From JANTGF01 sp033791445 (GTDB taxonomy: Bacteria; Bacteroidota; Bacteroidia; Bacteroidales; VadinHA17), in assembly GCA_033791445.1 (NCBI GenBank), contig JASJGS010000243.1:5210-69209 (forward strand): a stretch of 64,000 nt of DNA. Direction: 5' to 3'. Shown in pieces: positions 9,343 through 17,280 of this stretch (the stretch's first letter is position 1; every line of letters starts with the position of its first letter). Position numbers and translations under genes: made by a program. The notes beneath the pieces were generated by a model, which saw nothing but the letters and a program-made list of their open reading frames with translations, made no database searches and was not told the origin of the DNA.

Positions 9343-12012
9343 TCATAATAAATTCGAGCCTTCTAATATTATATTCACATCCCGGCTTTTCATATCTTCT
9401 GGGTTGAATCGAACTTTAATAGTTCTGCTTTCCCCTGGTAGAAGTGAAAAATAATTATCGTCCCAATACGCAGGCAAAATCTCCTCACCATCCAGGCTCT
9501 CAACAAGTGAAAGCTGTATTCCAAAGGCAATTGTTTCTGATGGATTATCCAGAAATACAACTGCTGTATTTTCCTCCTCCCCGATTTCCATGAAATAATC
9601 CATATTCACCTTAACCATTGGGAGATTTTTGAGAGCTGTAAAATCAGCATATGATTTTTGCTCTGCGGAAAAAACATGCCAGGTTCTTCCCTCATGAAAT
9701 ATGGGAACTTCTTCTTTTGATCCTTCTATATCCTTGACCGTTGATAACCAATAAAAATTGTCTGAAACAATTGAATCCTTTTCGTTTTTTAGCTTTAAAC
9801 TTAAAAAATATGTCTTTGAAATGTCCTCAGGAACATTTATTTGGAAAGCCAGGGCTTTATCATTTTCATTTACTGAAATGGTTTTTGTCTCTGCAAAGAC
9901 TTGTTGCATAGAAAGATCCAAAACTTTGGCCTCAACAACCAGGTTTTGAAAATCTTCAAAATAATTATTTATTACATATACAGATTCGTCATCGTAAGCA
10001 TATTGAACATGTAGTGGTTCACATGCCTTTTTAGCTCCATAATATGCTCCTCCTACATTTAGATACCAGTCTACATATTGCCAGGTTAAAGCAGCTGGCC
10101 AGGCAGCATCGTATTTCCAGGTGGTTATCCCCAGGGCATCGTATTTATTCCGTCCATAAGCTTCAAACATGCCCCGGGAACTTTCATAATTCAGAAGCAT
10201 CCCTGTACTTGCAAATTCCTTTGCGTCATTTATTTCGCCATAACGCTTTTGCATGGCTTTAATGACTACATCAAAATAATGTATTCCCTGTAAAACACTA
10301 TGAAATGAAAATGTTTCATTGTAGGGTGGCCATATTTTATCTTCAGGCATCATTTTTTGCATGCTTGAATATGGAGCAAAAATTCCTCCTATACCACCTG
10401 ATTGAGCAAACCCCCATGCCCCATCAACTTTGTGGGTATAATAATGTGAAGGATAGGCATATGTCCATAATTCCAAAGTGCCCGTTCTGGTTCCACCTGT
10501 TTTAAAACGGTTCTCAATATCAAAGGCGCCTGAGTGCGGTTGGTATGTTCTTTCTGGTGTATATCTGGCAATCAATGATCGGTAGGCACTGTCAAGATTT
10601 TCGGTGGGAAAAGTCTCATCGTGGCCCAGGAAGTGTACCAGGCTAGGATGGTTTCGAATCCTCAACAACATATCTTCAATATTTTGAATCGATAGTGCTT
10701 CATCAGGGAGATTCCGGCCAAATATTTGCTGGGTAACCATTACACCCAATTTGTCGCAAATATCATAGAATTCATCGGTCTCACGTATAGAAAATCCTTC
10801 TGATCGAAGCATATTTAAATTTGCTTCCCTGGCATATCTCACCAGGGCTTCATATCTTCTTTCTGAAAGGTTCAAAAGCATATCACTGGTCATCCAGGCT
10901 CCTCCACGAATTAGAATTTTCTTTCCATTCACCATATACCCGCGCCAGCCCTCATCATCAATGTATGTAGATACTTCCCTGATGCCGAAGTTAACCTCCT
11001 GCTGGTCTGAACTTTTATTTTTTGTCTTAAATTCAAGGTGGGCTTTATATAATTCTTGCTTCCCATATGGGTGTGGCCACCATAAACGTGGATCTTCTAA
11101 TTTAAGCTGGGAAAATTCTTCTGGAGTAAACTTTACCCATATGGCTTCATTGGGTTCGAGTATAACTTTCTTTTTAAACTTGATATTTTCAATAGTACCT
11201 ATAAGTTCTCCTTCGACTTCAGAGCTTGATTTATTGACTACCTGGGCTGAAACCGTTAAGCTTGCATTTTCAAGTGAAGGAAGATCCAGGTCAGTAACGA
11301 TATAAGGGTGTTTTATAACCACCGACCCAGAGGAACTAATATATACATCTCGCCAGATTCCCATATTTAAATCCGGTGGTTGAGGATTGTGATCATCCCA
11401 CCCTGTAGTTGCTTCCAATTGTTTCGTACGGTAAAATACATCCGGTAAATGGCCAGGAGAGATGATCTCAATAGCCAACACATTTATTTCTCCAGCATTT
11501 ACGAACTGATCAATATCAAACTCAAAGCGACGAAACATTCCAATAACCTGATTGGAATCAGCAATCTGGGTTCCGTTTAGCCAGACATTTGCCTTATAAT
11601 TAATGCCATCCAAATGTAATGCAAGTTTTCTGCCTTGCATTTTTGCTGGTATTTCAAATTCTTTTCTATACCACCAGGAAGGATAAAAAGGACTATCTTC
11701 TAACATTGCCAGCCACCTTCCTTCCCTATATCCAGGAATAGATTTTAGGTTATCGCCATAATAAGGATCTGGATAAACTTCATTCTCGGCTAAAGCTGCC
11801 AGTACTGTAATAGGAATATCTGTATTAAACCAGTTTTCTGGTTCATAATTGACTGAAGACAATTTCTCTCCGGAATTTTGAATGCTGTCAGCCGACTGAA
11901 TAAGCCAATTCTCGTTTAATTTTAATATATCAGGCCCAATAGAAACATTTGTCCTGCAACTATTGACTAACATCAGTAATGACAGGTAAAAACAAAGATT
12001 AATTTTCTTCAT
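9343..12012 (-). CDS. GH2-family exo-beta-glucosaminidase-like lipoprotein with altered nucleophile site
   Basis: An 889-residue envelope protein with lipoprotein signal (MKKINLCFYLSLLMLVNSC). Order: sugar-binding jelly-roll (about 40-225), immunoglobulin-like domain, TIM barrel from about 345 to 660, then C-terminal beta domains. The barrel resembles the exo-beta-D-glucosaminidase / mannosidase branch of GH2, with RNHPSLVHFLGHDE and the later EAYGRN and GAYYGAKKACEPLHVQY blocks. The expected acid/base Asp is present as D465 in GHDE. Where homologues have FN(S/T)ETxxG with the nucleophile Glu, this protein reads GFAQSGGIGG, placing Ser538 at the nucleophile position. Either the nucleophile is displaced, or the protein is a binding or pseudo-enzyme. 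The family call is firm, the activity is not. Confidence 0.85.
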   Translation of the reverse strand: MKKINLCFYLSLLMLVNSCRTNVSIGPDILKLNENWLIQSADSIQNSGEKLSSVNYEPENWFNTDIPITVLAALAENEVYPDPYYGDNLKSIPGYREGRWLAMLEDSPFYPSWWYRKEFEIPAKMQGRKLALHLDGINYKANVWLNGTQIADSNQVIGMFRRFEFDIDQFVNAGEINVLAIEIISPGHLPDVFYRTKQLEATTGWDDHNPQPPDLNMGIWRDVYISSSGSVVIKHPYIVTDLDLPSLENASLTVSAQVVNKSSSEVEGELIGTIENIKFKKKVILEPNEAIWVKFTPEEFSQLKLEDPRLWWPHPYGKQELYKAHLEFKTKNKSSDQQEVNFGIREVSTYIDDEGWRGYMVNGKKILIRGGAWMTSDMLLNLSERRYEALVRYAREANLNMLRSEGFSIRETDEFYDICDKLGVMVTQQIFGRNLPDEALSIQNIEDMLLRIRNHPSLVHFLGHDETFPTENLDSAYRSLIARYTPERTYQPHSGAFDIENRFKTGGTRTGTLELWTYAYPSHYYTHKVDGAWGFAQSGGIGGIFAPYSSMQKMMPEDKIWPPYNETFSFHSVLQGIHYFDVVIKAMQKRYGEINDAKEFASTGMLLNYESSRGMFEAYGRNKYDALGITTWKYDAAWPAALTWQYVDWYLNVGGAYYGAKKACEPLHVQYAYDDESVYVINNYFEDFQNLVVEAKVLDLSMQQVFAETKTISVNENDKALAFQINVPEDISKTYFLSLKLKNEKDSIVSDNFYWLSTVKDIEGSKEEVPIFHEGRTWHVFSAEQKSYADFTALKNLPMVKVNMDYFMEIGEEENTAVVFLDNPSETIAFGIQLSLVESLDGEEILPAYWDDNYFSLLPGESRTIKVRFNPEDMKSRDVNIILEGSNLL

Positions 12013-12295
12013 AATCTATTCCCTTAAAATAATTTATGGTATCGTAAAAACAGAAATTAATATATTCCTTGCTATTTATCGATTTGATTCATACAAATTT
12101 ATAGAATATACCGGACTATTTGACCATTAATTAATAACTCGTTTCAATGCAATATTGACCTGGCTTCTAGATTCATCTTTTTAATAAGCGTACTCCCTAT
12201 TTTACATAGTTTATTTCCCTCCTTTTTAGTTTAAGAATTATTAATAAATTAGACCTTTTATAAATGTTGGGATTTCGCTTATTGCAACACCATAT

Positions 12296-14440
12296 ATGTC
12301 AGAGAAAAATAATACCGGAAATTCAGGCCTTATCACAAGCAAGAAATTGAATGTGTTTGGTGGTGTATTTGTACCGGATGTATTAACCATCCTTGGGGTT
12401 ATTATGTATTTGAGACTGGGATGGGTAGTGGGCAATGCTGGCTTTCTGGGTGCAGTTCTTATTATTGTTCTGGCAAAGTCGATCACTATTTGTACGGCTC
12501 TTTCCATGTCATCAATCACTACAAATATTAAGATTGGTTCAGGTGGGGCTTTTTCGATAATCACAAAATCACTTGGTCTGGAAGCTGGTGGTAGTATTGG
12601 CATTCCTTTTTATATATCACAAACCCTGGCTACTGCCCTGTATATAGTTGGATTTACAGAAGGCTGGATCTATATTTTTCCCAACCATCCACATATTTTG
12701 GTCTCTATAATAGCCTGGTTTTTATTAGTTAGTATTTCATACATAAGTGCTCATTTTGCCATAAAAATTCAATATTTTATTATGGTTATAGTGGCTTTAT
12801 CCATATTGTCATTTTTATTTACACGAAATGAGCCAACTGCTGCTATCCCTTTTGTAGGAGAATTTGAAGATGCAAGTTTCTGGCAGGTTTTTGCCATTTT
12901 TTTTCCAGCAGTTACTGGTATTATGGCTGGTGCAAACTTATCTGGAGATCTGGAAAATCCACGCAAAGCTATTCCTCTAGGAACTCTCAGTGCCATTGGG
13001 GTTACCATGGTTATTTATATTGCTATGGCTTTTGTTGCTGCAAAATATATTTCTCCTGCTGAACTCCGTAGCAATCAAATGGTTATGATTGATTATGCTT
13101 TTTGGGGACCCATGGTATTAATGGGGATACTGGCAGCAACTTTCTCTTCAGCTTTAGGTAGTATTATCGGTGCTCCACGAATTTTGCAAGCGTTATCAGA
13201 GCAGCGTACCGTTCCCTTGTATCAAGTATTTTCAAAGAAGACCCGAAATAATGAGCCCCGAAATGCAACTATTTTCACCTCTCTTATCATTTTGGCGGCT
13301 CTTCTACTAGGCAACCTGAATGCCCTGGCTACTCTTATTACTATGTTCTTTTTAATTACCTATGGCATGATTAACCTGGTGGTATTTATGCAACAGGGAA
13401 TGAAGATCATTAGTTTTCGTCCTACTTTTAAAATTCCGACTTTTGTTTCACTTCTGGGTGCTGCAGGAAGCATTTTTGTAATGTTCCTGATCAATCCAGT
13501 TTTTAGTCTTGTTGCTATTGCGGTTATCGTTAGCCTTTACATATGGCTGGGAAGACGTGGACTGAAATCTGAATCAGGAGATATCCGAGGGGGATTTTTT
13601 CTTGTTTTAGCTGAAAAAGCTTCACGCATAGCTGCAAAATTTCCACGTCACCAAATCTCCTGGAAACCCGATCTTTTAATTCCTATAAAAGATCCTAAAA
13701 CATGGGCTGGATCTGTTCTTTTTATTAAGAATATTGTGTATCCCTCCGGCAGTGTTTTTGCCTTTACTGTACAGGATCATGACCTGGAAGACACTGAAAA
13801 TAACCTCTCGGAGCTGATCAGCCCCTTGGAAGATCATAATTTGCTGGTTCATTCTATTGTACTTGAGCATAAAAAGTTTTTACCTGGAGCTCGCCTTATA
13901 ATGCAAACCCTAAAGGCCGGAGCAATGCGGCCAAATATTCTGTTTTTGAATTTAGGGAATAACCTGGATAAAGAATCATTAATAACTAAACTCTCGGTAT
14001 ATGCTGCAAACAATGACCTGGGAACCATTATTTTGCGACAACACCTAGAAAAAGGCTTTGGACTACAAACCAATATAAATCTCTGGTTGAGGGATAAAAG
14101 TCCCAATTATCATCTGGCCGTTTTAATTGCTCTCCAGCTTCAACTCAATTGGCAGGGAAATCTTAATTTAATTACGGTTGGTAGCAAGGAAAGTGATAGG
14201 AAACGATTGTATAAATTTCTCGAACAGTTAAGTGACCAAGCTCGCCTTCCCTCAATGACAGAATTCTATGTATTTATTGGAGATTTTACAGATACTTTGC
14301 ATAGAGCTCCTGAAGCGGATATCAATATTTTTGGCCTGGCTGACACCCTGTTCTTTGATTTTATGCGTGAAGCTCCTGAGCTAACCAATTCATCATGTCT
14401 TTTTATCAGGGATTCCGGCAAAGAAAGTGCATTGGTATAA
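12296..14440 (+). CDS. Cation-chloride cotransporter-like APC permease (SLC12 relative)
   Basis: A 714-residue polytopic membrane protein. About twelve transmembrane helices occupy residues 18-425, and a soluble cytoplasmic region follows (about 450-714). The N-terminal helix reads GVFVPDVLTILGVIMYLRLGWVVG, the typical SLC12 (Na-K-Cl / K-Cl cotransporter) first helix, and IGSGGAFSIITKSLG matches the next conserved block. The C-terminal region has the alternating alpha/beta character of the SLC12 regulatory domain. Related bacterial proteins are usually named amino acid permeases; whether this one moves ions or amino acids cannot be read from sequence. It is monocistronic, followed by a weak terminator-like hairpin and a stronger hairpin before the sigma gene. 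Confidence 0.85.
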   Translation: MSEKNNTGNSGLITSKKLNVFGGVFVPDVLTILGVIMYLRLGWVVGNAGFLGAVLIIVLAKSITICTALSMSSITTNIKIGSGGAFSIITKSLGLEAGGSIGIPFYISQTLATALYIVGFTEGWIYIFPNHPHILVSIIAWFLLVSISYISAHFAIKIQYFIMVIVALSILSFLFTRNEPTAAIPFVGEFEDASFWQVFAIFFPAVTGIMAGANLSGDLENPRKAIPLGTLSAIGVTMVIYIAMAFVAAKYISPAELRSNQMVMIDYAFWGPMVLMGILAATFSSALGSIIGAPRILQALSEQRTVPLYQVFSKKTRNNEPRNATIFTSLIILAALLLGNLNALATLITMFFLITYGMINLVVFMQQGMKIISFRPTFKIPTFVSLLGAAGSIFVMFLINPVFSLVAIAVIVSLYIWLGRRGLKSESGDIRGGFFLVLAEKASRIAAKFPRHQISWKPDLLIPIKDPKTWAGSVLFIKNIVYPSGSVFAFTVQDHDLEDTENNLSELISPLEDHNLLVHSIVLEHKKFLPGARLIMQTLKAGAMRPNILFLNLGNNLDKESLITKLSVYAANNDLGTIILRQHLEKGFGLQTNINLWLRDKSPNYHLAVLIALQLQLNWQGNLNLITVGSKESDRKRLYKFLEQLSDQARLPSMTEFYVFIGDFTDTLHRAPEADINIFGLADTLFFDFMREAPELTNSSCLFIRDSGKESALV

Positions 14441-14446
14441 GGTTTA

Positions 14447-14472
14447 ATCAGGATCTCTGATAATCTTTTTTT
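14447..14472 (+). terminator. Weak intrinsic terminator candidate
   Basis: A short stem ATCAG / CTGAT with a 5-base loop, followed by a run of seven T within ten bases, starts a few bases after the permease stop. The stem has only five pairs, so this is a modest call. Confidence 0.4.
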
Positions 14473-14477
14473 AAAAG

Positions 14478-14507
14478 TGATGCAGCATGCTCCATGAGCG
14501 TGCGTCA
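14478..14507 (+). other. Strong hairpin without U tract upstream of the ECF promoter
   Basis: The outer stem TGATGC / GCGTCA and inner stem GCATGCTC / GAGCGTGC pair with one bulged A and two G-U pairs, closing a 3-base CAT loop: about 14 base pairs in 30 bases. It is GC-rich against AT-rich surroundings and is not followed by T residues. It may be a 3' end stabiliser for the permease transcript or a protein-binding site next to the sigma gene. Confidence 0.5.
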
Positions 14508-14524
14508 GTACAAATAGAACTTCA

Positions 14525-14556
14525 TGTAACATTTTAACACTTCAAACGTCTTAGCA
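14525..14556 (+). promoter_or_regulatory. ECF-type promoter of the sigma factor operon
   Basis: TGTAAC, a 16-base spacer, then CGTCTTAGCA, ending 16 bases before the sigma-factor ATG. The same hexamer, spacer length and ten-base downstream block recur before the outer-membrane gene at 16242. GTAAC / CGTC is a usual pattern for ECF-dependent promoters, so the sigma factor probably drives its own operon. Confidence 0.75.
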
Positions 14557-14572
14557 TTGACTCATAAATAGA

Positions 14573-15058
14573 ATGACGGTTACCGAATACAATAAAAGTG
14601 TGGACCTCTATTCTGACAATATTTTTCGCTTTATCCTAAAAAATGTAAACGATGAAGAGAAAGCGAAAGACATTGTTCAGGATTGTTTTGAAAAATTATG
14701 GCTTAGGGTAGATTCTGTATCCTTCTTAAAAGTTAAATCATACCTGTTTTCAGCTGCATACCACACCTTTATTGATGCAATCAGAAAGGAAAAATCAAAA
14801 GATCAATATGTAAAAAGTTTTAACGGTGATACACAGTATAGCGATCAGTATTCTGATTTAAACGAAATCCTTCACCAGCTAATTTTACAATTGCCTGAAG
14901 CACAGAGATCAGTAATTTTACTAAGAGATTATGAAGGTTATTCCTATAATGAAATTGCCGAGATATTGAATCTTTCAGAATCACAGGTAAAAGTTTACAT
15001 ATACCGAGGTCGATTATTCTTAAAAGAGCGAATAGGAAAAGTAGAAGTATTGTTATAA
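14573..15058 (+). CDS. RNA polymerase ECF sigma factor
   Basis: A 161-residue sigma-70 family factor with only regions 2 and 4. Region 2 (about 10-75) includes DIVQDCFEKLW and the AYHTFIDAIRKEK helix. Region 4 (about 100-155) has LPEAQRSVILLRDYEGYSYNEIAEILNLSESQVKVYIYRGR, whose helix-turn-helix is typical of ECF factors. It is followed after one base by a membrane protein that is its likely anti-sigma factor, and then by an outer-membrane protein with a copy of the same promoter. The set looks like a self-amplifying envelope-stress or surface regulon. The inducing signal is not visible; no SusC/FecA-like transducer is adjacent. Confidence 0.95.
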   Translation: MTVTEYNKSVDLYSDNIFRFILKNVNDEEKAKDIVQDCFEKLWLRVDSVSFLKVKSYLFSAAYHTFIDAIRKEKSKDQYVKSFNGDTQYSDQYSDLNEILHQLILQLPEAQRSVILLRDYEGYSYNEIAEILNLSESQVKVYIYRGRLFLKERIGKVEVLL

Positions 15059-15059
15059 A

Positions 15060-16169
15060 ATGAAGTTTACACGTGAAAATTATGAGCATTTCATGATAGA
15101 TTACCTTGAGGGTAATTTAAATTCCCAGGATATGGCAGAATTTGGTTCTTTCCTGAACCTGAATCCTGACATAAACGACTCTTTGACTTCATTTAACGAA
15201 TTTTCTTTGCATCCAACTGACGCAACATTTCAGGATAAAGCTTCCTTAAAAAAGGAGTATCTTGATCTGTTAGACAATATTCCTGAAGAAGAACTGAATT
15301 GTATCGCTTATCTCGAAAACGATTTAGGCATTGATAAGGCAGGTGCATTTATAAAAATGACATCTGAAAAACCTGAGTATTTAAGCCTATTGTATAAATA
15401 CAAGAATACAATACTTACACCACTTGCTATTCAATATCCTAATAAAAACCTACTAAAGAAAGCTGTTCCATTCTATTTTCGAAAGGTGATTTGGATTCCT
15501 TCTGCCGCAGCTGCCATTATTTTTATTCTCTTTATTGTAAGGATTCTCTTTATTGCACCATCATCATCTGAGTTTGGTTCCCCACAAATATCACAATCAC
15601 AACAAGAGAACCAATACCAAACCCTACCCAAGGGCTCTAAATCAGAGAACCTGGCTTCTGATAAGTCTCGAACGGTTCCCATTGAAAAGGACAATTCGTC
15701 AAAAACAGCTGAACCGTCTGCATATCAGTCAATTAATAAAATACTGGCATCTAATAATCTTGATGAAGATAATCATCCTGAAGTGTCTGACCGAAATTTG
15801 ATGACTAATGCAATTCCTTTACTAGAAGGTAAGTCTGAAACCATACAAGCTAAGAAATTTGATAATTATAAACTGCATCCTCCAATAATCTATATCCCGA
15901 GGGAGTTAAGTCCTCAAGTTTTAAGTGCCTTTGAGGCATATACAATTGAAGACTTCCGGGTTAAACTAGTAAAATCGACCGATCCAAGACCTACCACAAC
16001 TCCTTTACTGGTTTCACTTGCCGATGCCGGAATAAAAGGAGCCAACAAAATTTCTGGAGGAAATATGGAACTAAATACAGCATCCAATAAACAAGGGAAA
16101 TTAACTGCATTTGTTTTTAACTCCAGGGGATTAAAAATTGCCTCAAGTGTGAAGAAAAAGAAATTGTAG
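15060..16169 (+). CDS. Putative anti-sigma factor, single-pass membrane protein
   Basis: A 369-residue protein whose start is separated from the sigma gene stop by one base, implying translational coupling. The N-terminal part (about 1-140) is soluble and acidic, beginning with FMIDYLEGNLNSQDMAEF, the style of Bacteroidota anti-sigma factors that bind sigma in the cytoplasm. One transmembrane helix lies at about residues 144-165. The rest (about 170-369) is Ser/Lys/Asn-rich and predicted periplasmic, without a recognised domain. The anti-sigma role is inferred from gene order and topology. The C-terminal region is where a signal would be sensed. It shares the ECF promoter of the sigma gene. 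Confidence 0.75.
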   Translation: MKFTRENYEHFMIDYLEGNLNSQDMAEFGSFLNLNPDINDSLTSFNEFSLHPTDATFQDKASLKKEYLDLLDNIPEEELNCIAYLENDLGIDKAGAFIKMTSEKPEYLSLLYKYKNTILTPLAIQYPNKNLLKKAVPFYFRKVIWIPSAAAAIIFILFIVRILFIAPSSSEFGSPQISQSQQENQYQTLPKGSKSENLASDKSRTVPIEKDNSSKTAEPSAYQSINKILASNNLDEDNHPEVSDRNLMTNAIPLLEGKSETIQAKKFDNYKLHPPIIYIPRELSPQVLSAFEAYTIEDFRVKLVKSTDPRPTTTPLLVSLADAGIKGANKISGGNMELNTASNKQGKLTAFVFNSRGLKIASSVKKKKL

Positions 16170-16185
16170 CAACTCGACAATTTCC

Positions 16186-16217
16186 TGTAACTTTTATCCT
16201 ATCTGCACGTCTTAGCA
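16186..16217 (+). promoter_or_regulatory. Second ECF-type promoter, before the outer-membrane gene
   Basis: TGTAAC, a 16-base spacer, then CGTCTTAGCA, identical in both boxes and in spacing to the promoter at 14525 although the spacers differ. The match extends to the ten-base downstream block, far more than chance. It places the gene at 16242 in the regulon of the adjacent sigma factor. Confidence 0.75.
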
Positions 16218-16241
16218 ACAGAAAACATTAAAACTTAAACT

Positions 16242-17165
16242 ATGAAAAAATCTATTTCTGCCCTTGTATTGCTGGTGTTTATCATTTCTACTGGTTTTGC
16301 TTCTCCCGACACTACCAATGTAAAAGTGGGACCAGATAAGGTTGTACGGGTAGTAGATAACTTTGATGGAACCAATGTGGTAATTGGCCGGAGCGGTAAC
16401 ATAATTGTTGATGAAAAAGACGATACTGTAAAAGTTAAAATTGGACAAAGAGGCATCAAAATCATAGATGGCTGGGATGGAACCAATGTAGAGTTTCTGG
16501 ATGCATCTGAACTTGAAAAAGAGTTCAATTTCAAAGCCAAACCACGTTTCAGGGGTCACTGGGCTGGATTCGAATTGGGACTCAACAATTACCTGACTCC
16601 AAGTGGCTCATATACTAATAGCTATCTCGCGCTTAGCTCGGGTAAATCATGGAATGTAAATATCAATTTCATTCAATACAGTATTAATCTAAGCAAACAA
16701 AAAAATATTGGTATTGTCACTGGTTTGGGATTTCAAATGAATGATTATAAGTTCAGTGGAAATAGTAGTATAGAAAAGGATAGTGATGGCAATATTGTCC
16801 CTATATATTTTACCCAAAACATGAAAATGTCAAAATTTCATGCCAACTATCTAAGTCTTCCTATAATTTTTGAATTCCACCTAAATCCAAAAAAATATGG
16901 ACGAAGATTCTATTTGGGAGTAGGTGTAATTGGTACCATGAAGCTTTGGTCTTACACAAAAATAAAATATTATGACCCTGGTAAAATTAAAGCCAAGAAT
17001 TACGATGACCTGAGTATTAATCCATGGCAGGCAGCAGTAACTTTAAGAGCCGGATTCAAGTTCATAAAAATCTTTGTGAATTATAATTTAAATACTCTTT
17101 TCATTAAAGACAGAGCTGAAGCATTGCACCCCATTTCCGCAGGCCTTGTTTTACTAAGTTTTTAA
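16242..17165 (+). CDS. Secreted outer-membrane beta-barrel protein of the ECF regulon
   Basis: A 307-residue protein with a clear signal peptide (MKKSISALVLLVFIISTGFA). The mature N-terminus holds two imperfect repeats of about 45 residues, each with an xDGTNV core: VVDNFDGTNVVIG and IIDGWDGTNVEFLD. The second part (about 105-307) alternates hydrophobic and polar residues, is Tyr/Gly/Asn-rich and ends in Phe, as expected of a small outer-membrane barrel (PorT-like / OMP_b-brl group). Biochemical role unknown. The identical ECF promoter ties it to the sigma / anti-sigma pair, so it is probably an envelope-stress effector. The repeats may form a short periplasmic beta-solenoid or adhesive module. 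Confidence 0.8.
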   Translation: MKKSISALVLLVFIISTGFASPDTTNVKVGPDKVVRVVDNFDGTNVVIGRSGNIIVDEKDDTVKVKIGQRGIKIIDGWDGTNVEFLDASELEKEFNFKAKPRFRGHWAGFELGLNNYLTPSGSYTNSYLALSSGKSWNVNINFIQYSINLSKQKNIGIVTGLGFQMNDYKFSGNSSIEKDSDGNIVPIYFTQNMKMSKFHANYLSLPIIFEFHLNPKKYGRRFYLGVGVIGTMKLWSYTKIKYYDPGKIKAKNYDDLSINPWQAAVTLRAGFKFIKIFVNYNLNTLFIKDRAEALHPISAGLVLLSF

Positions 17166-17232
17166 ATATTCTATACAAATTAGCTGGTTTAAATAATTTT
17201 TAATCATATAAGGTTAAGATCGTCAATTTGTA

Positions 17233-17261
17233 TTTGAACTTCAGGGAATTTCATATCTTTA
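17233..17261 (+). promoter_or_regulatory. Vegetative Bacteroidota promoter for the adenylyltransferase gene
   Basis: TTTG at 17233-17236, a 17-base spacer, then TATCTTTA, one mismatch from TAnnTTTG. It lies about 20 bases before the ATG at 17281. Confidence 0.55.
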
Positions 17262-17280
17262 TGATTCTAACCTGAAGTTT

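Noticed and set aside
3856..12012. A classical polysaccharide utilisation locus
   Set aside because: Two glycosidases are present but no SusC/SusD pair, no hybrid two-component regulator adjacent and no further CAZymes.
12013..12295. Regulatory RNA between the GH2 and permease genes
   Set aside because: A divergent promoter region is expected; only a possible minus-strand -7 box (12094-12101) was seen, without supporting -33 element or structure.
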